Assembly (NCBI GenBank): GCA_023438245.1
Contig: JAEXRD010000067.1
Location: forward strand, 1 to 11,618
Direction of reading: 5' to 3'
Source: Pseudomonadota bacterium
Lineage (GTDB): Bacteria > Desulfobacterota > Desulfovibrionia > Desulfovibrionales > Desulfovibrionaceae
DNA length: 11,618 bases
Part shown: positions 5,314 to 11,618 of the stretch, piece by piece
Layout: every line of letters starts with the position of its first letter
Position numbering within the stretch: position 1 is the first letter of the stretch
Position numbers and translations under genes: made by a program
The notes under the pieces: model-generated
Database searches by the model: none
Seen by the model: only the letters and a program-made list of their open reading frames with translations
What the model was told of the DNA's origin: nothing

Positions 5314-7749
5314 ATGACCGGGATGCTCGCCAAACTCCGCGCCCTGCTGGGCGGCCCCAAGCCCCCCACCGACGAGGAGAGCGAGGCCGAGGCCCTGCGC
5401 ATTGGCCAGCTTTTCCGCAAGAAACACACCAGCTTCCGCCTGCTTCTCACCTCCGGCAAGCGCCTGTACTCCACCCTGGAGGACATGGAGCGCGCCCTGA
5501 CCGACGGCCGCGTCTTCGGCATGACCTTCCTGCGCGCCGGGGCCACCAGCGTGGCGGTCAACGCCTTCCGCATGCTCACCCACCTGCGCGAGCTCGACCC
5601 CGGGGCCACGGAGCGCATCAGCGCCCGGCTCACCGAGATCCTGGCCCAGGTGGAGGGCGTTCTGGGGCGGCGAGCGCCCCTGCCCGGCGGCCACATGGCC
5701 CTGGACCTGCGCCAGGTGCAGGCCGCCCGGGCCGACGAGGTGGGCGCGCGCCTGGCCGAGCTGGGCGAGGTGAAGAACCGCCTGGGCCTGCCCGTGCCGG
5801 AGGGCTTCGTCACCGGCGGCGTGGCCTACGAGGCCTTCGCCGGGCACCACGGCCTGCGCGAGGAGATCGAGCGCCGCCTGCAATCGTTCAGCGTGGGCGC
5901 CTGCGCCCTGGCCGACAGCGCCGCCTGCGCCCTGGCTTCGCCCACGCCGGGCGAGGGCCTGGGCGAGAGCGACGACGAGGAGGACCTGCTGTCCATGGAG
6001 GAGGTGGGCGCGGAGGTGGGCCAGCTCATCGAGGGCTGGGCCATGCCGCCGGAGCTGGAGCAGGCGCTGGTGGACGCCGCGCGCGAGCTCTGCGCCCGCA
6101 CCGGCTGCACCCACGTCACCGTCATTCCCGCCAGCATGGGCGAGGGCCAGGCCTTCGTGGGCCGCTACCCCGCCCAGTTCGGCGTGCCGCTCAGCGAGCT
6201 GCCCCAGGCCTGGCGGCGCGCCGTGGCCGGAAAATACTCGCCCGAGGCCATGCTCTGCCGCCTGTGGCGCGGCCTGCCCGACGCCGAGGTGCGCATGTGC
6301 GTGGGCATCCTGGCCGAGCCCGCGTCGCTGGCCGCTCCCCTGGTGGAGCCGCCCGCCGGAACCCTGCCCTATGCCCGGGGCCTGGCCCTGTCGCGCTCGC
6401 GCGTGCTGGCCGCCCCGGACGTGCCCCGGTCCCTGGCCGGGGCCGAGGCCGTGCGCATCCTGACCATCGCCGCGCCGGGCAAGCCCCAGAACGCCCCGGC
6501 CTCCTGCCCGGTGTGCCTGGTGCAGCCCTGTCCCGATCCGCAGCCGCCCGGCTCACAGCAGGACGAGGTGCACTTCTGCGCGCCGCCGCAGGGGCTGGAC
6601 TTCGGCGCGGAGGACTTCAGCCTGAGCCGGGAGCAGGCCGCCGAGCTGGGGCGGCTGGCCCGCGAGCTGGAGGCCCGCCTGGGCGCGCCCGTGGAGTTCG
6701 AGTGGCGGCTCGGGCCCGACGGCTGCTTCGAGGTGCTGCGCTGCGGCCCGCAGTTCGCGCCCTCCGGCGTCCAGCCAGGCGCCCTGGCGGGGCACGCGCC
6801 GGATGCCGGCACAGGCGGCCACTCGCGCATGGAGGGCACCCCGGTGCACCGGCGGCTGGGCGAACTTCTGGAGCTGCTCTCGCCCGACACCCTGCCCGCG
6901 CCCGAGGACCCCGGCTTCCGCGCCGCGCACAGCAAGACCGTGCGCGACCTGGCCAGGGTCATCCACACCCGCGCGGTGTCGGCCATGTTCGACTTCGGGC
7001 GCGGGCAGCAGGACTTTTCCGAGCGCGCGGCCAAGCAGCTCTGGGCCGGGGGCTCGGCCATGCAGTGGTGGATCATCAACCTGGGCGACGCCTTCTGCGC
7101 CCCGCCCGAGGGCAAGTTCATCCGGCTGGAGAACATCGACAGCCCGCCCTTCCAGGCCGTGTGGGCGGGCATCAGCGCCTTCCCCTGGGCCGGGCCGCCG
7201 CCGGTGGACGCGCGCGGCTTCCTGTCCATCATGTACGAAAGCACCACCAACCCCGAAATCTCCATCACCGGCGACTTCGACTTCGGCGTGTGGAACCACA
7301 TCCTGCTTTCCAGGGCCTACGTGTCGCTGTCCTCGCGCTTCGGCTACCACTTCGTCACCATCGAGGCCCTGGTGGGCGAGCGCAGCCGCGAGAACTTCGT
7401 GAGCTTCCAGTTCCGGGGCGGCGCGGCGGAGGTCACCCGCCGGGCCAGGCGCATCCAGTTCGTGTCCGGCATACTCAAGGAATTCGGCTTCGCCATCCGC
7501 GTGCGCGAGGACGCCCTCACCGCGCGGGTGGAGGCCCTCTCCACCGCCGCCTTCATGGACAGGCTCAAGGTGCTGGGATACCTCATCATCCACACCCGCC
7601 AGCTGGACATGATCATGCGCATCCCCGAGCAGGTGCGCCTGCACCGCGAGAAGATCCTGCGCGAAATCGGCCAGATGCTGGCCCAGGACAGCGCGGCGAT
7701 CCCGGTCCCGGCTTCGGTCGCCGCCGCCGCGGCGGAAAACGCGCCATGA
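5314..7749 (+). CDS. PEP-synthase/PPDK-like nucleotide-binding-domain protein without a phosphohistidine domain
   Basis: This 811-residue protein has three parts. Residues 1-150 are a helical N-terminal extension. Residues about 155-480 resemble the ATP-grasp-like pyruvate/PEP-binding domain of PPDK and PEP synthase: NRLGLPVPEGFVTGGVAYEAF (155-175 region) matches the family's N-terminal signature, and EFEWRLGPDG...VLRCGP (461-479) matches the closing E-W ... Q-x-R-P motif with the final arginine position changed. A cysteine cluster C398-x2-C401-x4-C406 interrupts this domain. The C-terminal 300 residues contain conserved-looking blocks such as PFQAVWAGISAFPWAGPPP and HTRQLDMIM but no swivelling phosphohistidine (TSHAAI-type) or PEP TIM-barrel domain. 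Full PEP synthase catalysis is therefore not expected; a kinase-like, sensor or regulatory role is open. ATG 5314 follows GGAGGA (5305-5310). The gene overlaps the next by ATGA. Confidence 0.8.
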   Translation: MTGMLAKLRALLGGPKPPTDEESEAEALRIGQLFRKKHTSFRLLLTSGKRLYSTLEDMERALTDGRVFGMTFLRAGATSVAVNAFRMLTHLRELDPGATERISARLTEILAQVEGVLGRRAPLPGGHMALDLRQVQAARADEVGARLAELGEVKNRLGLPVPEGFVTGGVAYEAFAGHHGLREEIERRLQSFSVGACALADSAACALASPTPGEGLGESDDEEDLLSMEEVGAEVGQLIEGWAMPPELEQALVDAARELCARTGCTHVTVIPASMGEGQAFVGRYPAQFGVPLSELPQAWRRAVAGKYSPEAMLCRLWRGLPDAEVRMCVGILAEPASLAAPLVEPPAGTLPYARGLALSRSRVLAAPDVPRSLAGAEAVRILTIAAPGKPQNAPASCPVCLVQPCPDPQPPGSQQDEVHFCAPPQGLDFGAEDFSLSREQAAELGRLARELEARLGAPVEFEWRLGPDGCFEVLRCGPQFAPSGVQPGALAGHAPDAGTGGHSRMEGTPVHRRLGELLELLSPDTLPAPEDPGFRAAHSKTVRDLARVIHTRAVSAMFDFGRGQQDFSERAAKQLWAGGSAMQWWIINLGDAFCAPPEGKFIRLENIDSPPFQAVWAGISAFPWAGPPPVDARGFLSIMYESTTNPEISITGDFDFGVWNHILLSRAYVSLSSRFGYHFVTIEALVGERSRENFVSFQFRGGAAEVTRRARRIQFVSGILKEFGFAIRVREDALTARVEALSTAAFMDRLKVLGYLIIHTRQLDMIMRIPEQVRLHREKILREIGQMLAQDSAAIPVPASVAAAAAENAP

Positions 7750-7997
7750 GCCCCGCCCTCTCCGACCGCCTGTACCTGCTGGTGGCGCGACGCGACGTGG
7801 CCTGCTTCCGCTTCTTTCTGGAAGGCCAGGACAACCTGGCCATCTTTTCCTGCCTTGGCCAGCAGGAGCGGGCAGACCGGGAAATGTCCGCCCTCAGCCT
7901 GCGCTTCGCCCCCGGCGCGCGCACCCAGGTGCTGGCCTGGCTGAACGCGCTGGCCCCCGAGCTTTCCATCACCGTCCTGCCCGCGCCGCCGGGCTGA
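7746..7997 (+). CDS. Small DUF4911-like protein
   Basis: This 83-residue protein begins LYLLVARRDVACFRFFLEGQDNLAIFSC and has a short second half rich in Leu/Ala. The pattern of an Arg/Asp-containing first strand followed by F-x-F-x-LEG-x-x-x-LA recalls the small DUF4911 proteins of Desulfovibrio relatives, though this is from memory. The ATG overlaps the stop codon of the PEP-synthase-like gene (ATGA), so translation is coupled. It may be a partner or modulator of that protein. No catalytic motif is visible. Confidence 0.75.
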   Translation: MSPALSDRLYLLVARRDVACFRFFLEGQDNLAIFSCLGQQERADREMSALSLRFAPGARTQVLAWLNALAPELSITVLPAPPG

Positions 7998-8027
7998 TTC
8001 CCCCCCCACCGGAACAGGAGCCCCCCC

Positions 8028-9110
8028 ATGCGCGCCACCGACCAGAGTCTGGGCGAACAGCTGCACATCACCCCCCGCGAGATAGCCCGGCGCAAGACGC
8101 TGTTCGGCATCACCCCCGCCGACGAACTGGCCCTGAGCCAGCGACTGGCCGCCCTGGAGGCGGTGCTGCCCGAGGTGGTGGAGGCCTTCTACCAGAACCA
8201 GGTGGAGATCCCGGAGATCGAGCAGCTCATCGGCGACGCCGAAACCCTCGCAAGGCTCCGGCGGCACATGGCCGCCTACCTCCAGTCGCTCTTCGGCGGG
8301 GTGTACGACGAGCTCTACGTGCTGGCGCGCCTGCGCGTGGGCATGGTCCACAACCGCATCGGCGTGCCGCCCAAGCTGTACATCGCCTCGGTGCGCACGC
8401 TGCACTCCCTGCTGCGCGCCCGCCTGGCGGGAGAGAGCCTGGCGGGCGACTGCACCCTGTGCCAGCCCTTCCTGCTGGCGCTGGAAAAGCTGCTGGCCTT
8501 CGACCTCTCGCTGGTCATGGACACCTACATCCACGCCCTGGTGGGCCAGGTGGAGCGCGGGCGGCGCGAGCTGGCCGAGTACGCCCAGGGGCTTGAGGAG
8601 GAGGTGGCCCGGCGCACGCGCCAGCTCTCGGAACTGGCCCTCACCGACCCGCTCACCGGGCTGGCCAACCGCCGCGCGCTGTTCGAGGCCCTGCGCCGCG
8701 AACTGGCCGCCGCCCTGCGCCAGGAGCGGCCCCTCACCGTGCTGGTGCTAGACCTGGACGGGTTCAAGGCGGTGAACGACCGGCACGGCCACGACGAGGG
8801 CGACCGCGTGCTGGGGCTGGTGGCCACGGCGCTGCGCCAGGCGCTCCGGGCCTCGGACCTGCCGGTGCGCATGGGCGGCGACGAGTTCGCGGCCATTCTG
8901 CCCGGCGCGGACCTGGCCACCGCGCGCGAGGTGGGCCAGCGCCTGTTCGCGGCCTTCGACAACCTGCGCGGGATCAACCCCGTGACCATGAGCATCGGCA
9001 TGGCCAGCTTCTCGCCCGAGCAGCCTGTGGAGCCCGAGACCCTGCTGCGCCGGGCCGACGAGGCCATGTACCGGGCCAAGAAGCATCCCGGCCACGCCCT
9101 GGAGGGCTGA
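8028..9110 (+). CDS. Globin-coupled diguanylate cyclase (heme sensor-GGDEF)
   Basis: This 360-residue protein makes c-di-GMP from two GTP under control of a heme-bound gas, as in DosC/BpeGReg-type enzymes. Residues about 15-175 form a protoglobin-like sensor: VGMVHNRIGVPPKLYIA supplies the proximal heme ligand H108, and FYQNQVE supplies Y55 at the usual distal ligand-stabilising position. A linker with a probable coiled-coil (176-206) leads to the GGDEF domain, with DPLTGLANRR and an intact GGDEF active site (283-287). RASD (274-277) lies five residues before it, the complete RxxD product-inhibition I-site. The predicted protein is soluble, with no membrane helix. AGGAG (8016-8020) precedes the ATG by 7 nt. 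The 30-nt gap after the DUF4911-like gene suggests the same operon. Confidence 0.93.
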   Translation: MRATDQSLGEQLHITPREIARRKTLFGITPADELALSQRLAALEAVLPEVVEAFYQNQVEIPEIEQLIGDAETLARLRRHMAAYLQSLFGGVYDELYVLARLRVGMVHNRIGVPPKLYIASVRTLHSLLRARLAGESLAGDCTLCQPFLLALEKLLAFDLSLVMDTYIHALVGQVERGRRELAEYAQGLEEEVARRTRQLSELALTDPLTGLANRRALFEALRRELAAALRQERPLTVLVLDLDGFKAVNDRHGHDEGDRVLGLVATALRQALRASDLPVRMGGDEFAAILPGADLATAREVGQRLFAAFDNLRGINPVTMSIGMASFSPEQPVEPETLLRRADEAMYRAKKHPGHALEG

Positions 9111-9131
9111 GGCCCGGGCGCAGCTCCGCCC

Positions 9132-9186
9132 TTGCACATATCCCTTGCACATGTGCCCTGCACATCTGTGCACAGGCTTGCACTTA
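9132..9186 (+). repeat. Iterated TTGCACAT units
   Basis: TTGCACAT or one-base variants start at 9132, 9145 and 9158 (13-nt steps), and TTGCACTT starts at 9178. The first two units are each preceded by CCC. This periodic cluster is unlike the surrounding sequence and lies 20 nt after the GGDEF stop codon. The spacing of 13 nt and the embedded palindromes suggest a protein-binding array, not coding sequence. Confidence 0.6.
9147..9172. promoter_or_regulatory. Two adjacent palindromes, candidate sigma-54 enhancer
   Basis: GCACATGTGC (9147-9156) is a perfect palindrome. TGCACA-TC-TGTGCA (9159-9172) has perfect 6-bp arms. Their centres lie about 110 and 96 bp upstream of the -24 GG at 9261, which suits an upstream activator site. 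The sequence differs from the GACACC repeat before the receiver operon, so a different activator is implied. An AT-rich stretch (9219-9259) separates the site from the promoter. Confidence 0.55.
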
Positions 9187-9259
9187 CGCCCTGCCCGCCA
9201 CGCCTGCCCCCGGTGGCAAGTCAAACGTAAACTGCCAATTTTTCAGCTAAACACAACGT

Positions 9260-9275
9260 TGGCACGGCGGATGCT
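9260..9275 (+). promoter_or_regulatory. Second sigma-54 (-24/-12) promoter
   Basis: TGGCACGGCGGATGCT has the invariant GG (9261-9262) and GC (9273-9274) with the required 10-nt spacing, and the same TGGCACGGC start as the promoter at 2284. The -12 box is ATGC in place of TTGC, a small deviation. Transcription would start near 9286, but no gene with a credible start and ribosome binding site follows until 9617, beyond a terminator. Confidence 0.7.
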
Positions 9276-9285
9276 CATAAGAGGC

Positions 9286-9445
9286 CAAGTGCGCGCAAGG
9301 CCGGGGGCCCGGAGACGAACACCCCACTTCCCCCAAGCCCGCCGAAGCACCCTTGCACCCCACCCCGGGTCCCAGGCCGCGCACAGCACTCATCTCCCTC
9401 CCTCCTCCCGAAAAAGGGCCGCCACCCACGGCCCTTTTTCCTTTT
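9286..9445 (+). ncRNA. Candidate sigma-54-dependent small RNA or attenuated leader
   Basis: The segment is bounded by the -24/-12 promoter at 9260-9275 and the intrinsic terminator at 9411-9445, predicting a transcript of about 150-160 nt. It lacks a start codon with a ribosome binding site and a plausible protein. It contains a GC hairpin (CCGGG/CCCGG, around 9301-9312), pyrimidine-rich single-stranded-looking tracts (9321-9335 and 9391-9409), and a U-rich 3' end. The alternative is a long 5' leader for the phage module at 9617 that depends on read-through. No known RNA family is recognised. Confidence 0.4.
9411..9445. terminator. Strong, probably bidirectional terminator
   Basis: An 11-bp perfect stem, AAAAAGGGCCG (9411-9421) with CGGCCCTTTTT (9429-9439), closes a 7-nt loop and continues into CCTTTT. 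The A-run on the left arm and T-run on the right make it usable in either direction. It insulates the host-side genes and the sigma-54 promoter from the phage genes. Confidence 0.85.
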
Positions 9446-9466
9446 GCGCGCCCGCCTTTCGCCAAA

Positions 9467-9487
9467 CCCTGTCAACAGGGTATTTTT
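9467..9487 (+). terminator. Second terminator-like hairpin
   Basis: CCCTG-TCAA-CAGGG (9467-9480; symmetry extends to CCCTGT/ACAGGG) is followed by TATTTTT (9481-9487). The stem is short but the T-tract is good. Alternatively the dyad CCCTGTCAACAGGG may be a DNA operator controlling the promoter just downstream. Confidence 0.5.
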
Positions 9488-9517
9488 GTCCTTTTCCCGG
9501 CCAAAAGCCGTCCCAAA

Positions 9518-9550
9518 ATGTCCCGGCCCGGTTTGCGGGGGTATACTCCC
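9518..9550 (+). promoter_or_regulatory. Possible sigma-70 promoter of the phage module
   Basis: A good -10 TATACT (9542-9547) lies 18 nt after a weak -35-like ATGTCC (9518-9523). The -10 sits inside an imperfect dyad GGGGGTATACTCCC (9537-9550), suggesting possible repressor control. It would give a leader of about 60 nt before the start codon at 9617. The weak -35 keeps confidence low. Confidence 0.35.
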
Positions 9551-9616
9551 GGCAGGCTCGGGAATCCCCCCGGCCGCGACTCCCCAGCCGCTCCGCACCG
9601 GAGCCAGGAGGAAGAC

Positions 9617-9985
9617 ATGGGAGGAAGTGCAAGCCTTGATCCCGGCGCCATTTTGGCGAACCTGGTCATTTCGACCGTCGTCGGAGGTGTGGGCTCCGCC
9701 GCCAGCAGGGGCGAGCGCGGCTCCTCCGGCCAGGCCAGCGCCGAAGCCGAGGCCCAGCGCCTAGCCGACGAGCGCGAGGCCAAGGCCCGCCGCGCCGAGG
9801 ACCGCCGCGCCGAGGAGGCCGTGCTGAAGGCCCAGAAACAGAAGCTCTCCCAGGGCGGGCAGGCCGCCACCCTGAGCACCACCCTGGGCGCCACGCTGGG
9901 TGAGGACGGCAGCCTGGCCGGACAGAGCATGCACGGCTCGGCCCCCATCGCCGCGCCCCAGCTCAAGGAGAAGCTCGGACAATGA
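9617..9985 (+). CDS. Small phage structural-module protein with coiled-coil
   Basis: This 122-residue protein has a Gly/hydrophobic N-terminal segment (10-28) and a highly charged Ala/Glu/Arg helix (42-77), probably a coiled-coil. The tail contains LSQGGQAATLSTTLGATL, which resembles the short GGQ-containing segments of small proteins encoded beside portals in some podoviruses and prophages; this is a weak memory-based match. AGGAGGA (9606-9612) precedes the ATG, and upstream in-frame extension lacks a binding site. The ATGA overlap with the portal gene at 9982 shows tight coupling. It may be an assembly or virion accessory protein; the exact role is unknown. Confidence 0.75.
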   Translation: MGGSASLDPGAILANLVISTVVGGVGSAASRGERGSSGQASAEAEAQRLADEREAKARRAEDRRAEEAVLKAQKQKLSQGGQAATLSTTLGATLGEDGSLAGQSMHGSAPIAAPQLKEKLGQ

Positions 9986-11595
9986 ACGCCGCCGCCACCC
10001 ACACCGCTGCGGCCCCCGCCGAGGCCGCGCCGACCGCCACCGCGAACAGGCCCGCCCTGCCCCTGGCCGAGATCGAGGGCATCCTGGCCCGGCTCTCCGC
10101 GCTGGAGGCCTCCCGCGCCCCCTGGCTGGAGCTCTGGCGCGAGCTGGCCGGGCAGATCATGCCGCGCAAGCATCCGGCCCTGAACCAGCCCCGTCCCGGC
10201 ATGTCCGGCGTCGGCGACGAGGCCATCTTCGACTCCACCCCCACCCACAGCCTGGAGCTGCTGGCCTCGGCCCTGGGCGGCCTGCTCACCAACCCGGCCA
10301 GCGCCTGGTTCGACCTCTGCCTGCCCGTATCGGCCCAGGACGACTCCGCGCCCGTGCGCGCCTTCCTGGCCGAGTGCAGGCAGCGCATGCTCCAGGTGTT
10401 CAACACCGAGGCCACCGGCTTCCAGGCCTGCGTGCACGAGCTCTACCTGGACCTGTGCCTGTTCGGCAGCGCCGTGCTGCACGTGGAGGCCGACGAGGAC
10501 GCCGTGGTGCGCTTCAGCGCCCGCCCCCTGGCCGAGGTCTGCCTGGCCGAGGACGCGCGCGGCGTGGTGGACACCGTGCTGCGGCGCTACAGCCTCACCG
10601 CCCGCCAGCTCTGGCAGGAATGGGGCCAGGCCGTCTCGCCGGAGGCCCTGCAGCTGCTGGAGAACGCCCCGGACACCCCGGTGGAGCTGGTGAGCGCGGT
10701 GTATCCGCGCGCCCGGCGCAACCCGAACAGCCCGCTGGCCACGGACTTCCCCTACGCCAGCGTGACCCTGGAGGCCGCCACCCGCCATGTGCTGGAGGTT
10801 TCCGGCTACCACGAGATGCCCTACATGTGCCCGCGCTGGGCCAAGGCCCCGGGCGAGGCCTACGGGCGCGGGCCGGGGCTCACCGCGCTGTCGGACGTCC
10901 GCGTGCTGAACGCCATGAGCCGCACCGCGCTCATGGCCGCGGAGAAGATGTCCGACCCGCCGCTCATGGTGCCCGACGACGGGTTCCTGGGCCCGGTGCA
11001 CTCCGGACCGGGGGGGCTCTCGTACTACCGCGCGGGCAGCCAGGACCGCATCGAGGCCCTGCCCGTGCGCGTGGACCTCGGCGCCATCGAATCCATGACC
11101 GAACGTAGGCGGCAATCGGTGCGGCGCATCTTCCTCACCGACATGCTCGCCCCCGAGAGCGCCAACACCACGGCCACCGAGGCGCTCCTCCGCCAGCAGG
11201 AGAAGCTGCGCATCCTCGGGCCCGTGCTGGGCAGGCTGCAAACCGAGTTCCTGGCCCCGCTCATCGAGCGGGTGTTCAACATCCTGCTGCGCGCGGGCGA
11301 GCTGCCGCCCTGGCCGGGGGAACTGCCGCAGGGCGGCGTGCGCATCGACTACAGCTCGCCCATCGCCCAGGCCCAACGCCAGGCCGACGCCCAGAACCTG
11401 GGCCAGGCCGTGCGCTACCTAGCCCCGCTGCTGCAACCCGGCGACCCCTTCCACGTGCTGGACAACTTCCAGCCCGACGCCATGGCCCGCCACGCCGCGG
11501 ATCTGTTCGCCCTGCCCGCCAGCTACCTGCGCCCGCAGGAAGACGTGGACCGCCTGCGCCAGGCCCGCCAAGACCGGCAGACCGCGCAGAAGTAG
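9982..11595 (+). CDS. Podovirus-type portal protein (bacteriophage head-to-tail connector)
   Basis: This 537-residue protein matches the T7-like head-tail connecting protein family at several points. RAPWLELWRELAGQIMPR (45-62) is the N-terminal signature; DSTPTHSLELLASALGGLL (84-102) followed by TNPASAWFDL is the wing-region motif; and TTATEALLRQQEKLRILGP (396-414) leads into FLAPLIERVFNILLRAGELPP (about 421-441). The length is usual for this family. In virions the portal forms a dodecameric ring at one capsid vertex for DNA entry and exit. It looks intact, with no frameshift or stop. Its composition is like that of the surrounding host genes, consistent with long residence or a related phage. 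No terminase lies upstream; any capsid genes would lie to the right. It could belong to a prophage or a gene-transfer-agent-like cluster. Confidence 0.9.
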   Translation: MNAAATHTAAAPAEAAPTATANRPALPLAEIEGILARLSALEASRAPWLELWRELAGQIMPRKHPALNQPRPGMSGVGDEAIFDSTPTHSLELLASALGGLLTNPASAWFDLCLPVSAQDDSAPVRAFLAECRQRMLQVFNTEATGFQACVHELYLDLCLFGSAVLHVEADEDAVVRFSARPLAEVCLAEDARGVVDTVLRRYSLTARQLWQEWGQAVSPEALQLLENAPDTPVELVSAVYPRARRNPNSPLATDFPYASVTLEAATRHVLEVSGYHEMPYMCPRWAKAPGEAYGRGPGLTALSDVRVLNAMSRTALMAAEKMSDPPLMVPDDGFLGPVHSGPGGLSYYRAGSQDRIEALPVRVDLGAIESMTERRRQSVRRIFLTDMLAPESANTTATEALLRQQEKLRILGPVLGRLQTEFLAPLIERVFNILLRAGELPPWPGELPQGGVRIDYSSPIAQAQRQADAQNLGQAVRYLAPLLQPGDPFHVLDNFQPDAMARHAADLFALPASYLRPQEDVDRLRQARQDRQTAQK

Positions 11596-11599
11596 GCCA

Positions 11600-11616
11600 G
11601 CGGGGGGAGGCCCCGC
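11600..11616 (+). other. Hairpin after the portal gene
   Basis: GCGGGG (11600-11605) pairs with CCCCGC (11611-11616) around a 5-nt loop, starting 5 nt after the portal stop. The window ends before any T-tract could be seen. It may be a terminator or an intercistronic stability element. Confidence 0.4.
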
Positions 11617-11618
11617 CT

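Noticed and set aside
5265..7745. Long plus-strand frame overlapping the PEP-synthase-like gene
   Set aside because: The Arg/Pro/Gly/Ala-rich translation is a frame shadow. Only its last 83 codons, from ATG 7746, look like a real gene.
9132..9186. CRISPR array or plasmid-type iterons
   Set aside because: The units are only 8 nt at 13-nt steps without spacers of uniform length, and no cas, rep or AT-rich origin is nearby. A regulatory array fits better.
9145..9639. Plus-strand open frame across the signal-rich gap
   Set aside because: It runs through the sigma-54 promoter and both terminator hairpins, has no ribosome binding site, and its translation looks random.
9472..11376. Minus-strand open frame of 634 codons opposite the portal
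   Set aside because: It is antisense to two well-supported phage genes. The composition is low-complexity and no start signal is visible.
1..11618. tRNA, rRNA, insertion sequence or integrase
   Set aside because: No tRNA-like cloverleaf, rRNA segment, transposase or recombinase motif, or terminal inverted repeat pair was seen on either strand.

Overview
The window is a very GC-rich bacterial chromosome segment with strong AGGAGG-type ribosome binding sites, frequent ATGA stop/start overlaps and -24/-12 (sigma-54) promoter elements. Two response regulators next to a TauE/SafE-type exporter and a PEP-synthase-like protein suggest a Desulfovibrionaceae-type sulfate reducer. This placement is inferred from gene content and composition; no rRNA or marker gene is present.

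Layout. (1) 108-839 (+) encodes a stand-alone NYN/PIN-like putative nuclease. (2) 885-2123 (-) is a self-contained stress-type unit: a TetR/AcrR repressor and an AhpD-like protein that has lost its active-site pair. Each gene is preceded by a copy of the same TAGACCGGTC operator (1461-1478 and 2132-2145). (3) 2172-5173 (+) is a sigma-54 operon. Two inverted repeats lie at enhancer distance from a near-perfect -24/-12 promoter (TGGCACGGCTCTTGCG, 2284-2299). They are followed by an atypical receiver protein, a canonical CheY-like receiver, a TauE/SafE permease and a two-helix membrane protein, closed by a 12-bp terminator (5233-5274). (4) 5314-9110 (+) holds a PEP-synthase-like protein without a phosphohistidine domain, a small DUF4911-like protein, and a globin-coupled diguanylate cyclase with an intact I-site. 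(5) 9111-9616 has no convincing gene but is dense in signals: TGCACA palindromes, a second sigma-54 promoter (9260-9275), a strong terminator 150 bases further on (9411-9445), a second terminator-like hairpin and a weak sigma-70-like promoter. (6) 9617-11595 (+) is a phage structural module: a small coiled-coil protein translationally coupled to a podovirus-type portal (head-tail connector).

How it fits together. The centre of the window looks like membrane signalling and transport: phospho-receivers under sigma-54 control beside an anion/sulfite exporter, then a gas-sensing c-di-GMP enzyme. The most unusual stretch is 9130-9445. There an enhancer plus sigma-54 promoter leads only to a terminator, which predicts either a sigma-54-dependent small RNA of about 150-160 nt or an attenuated leader for the phage-portal operon.
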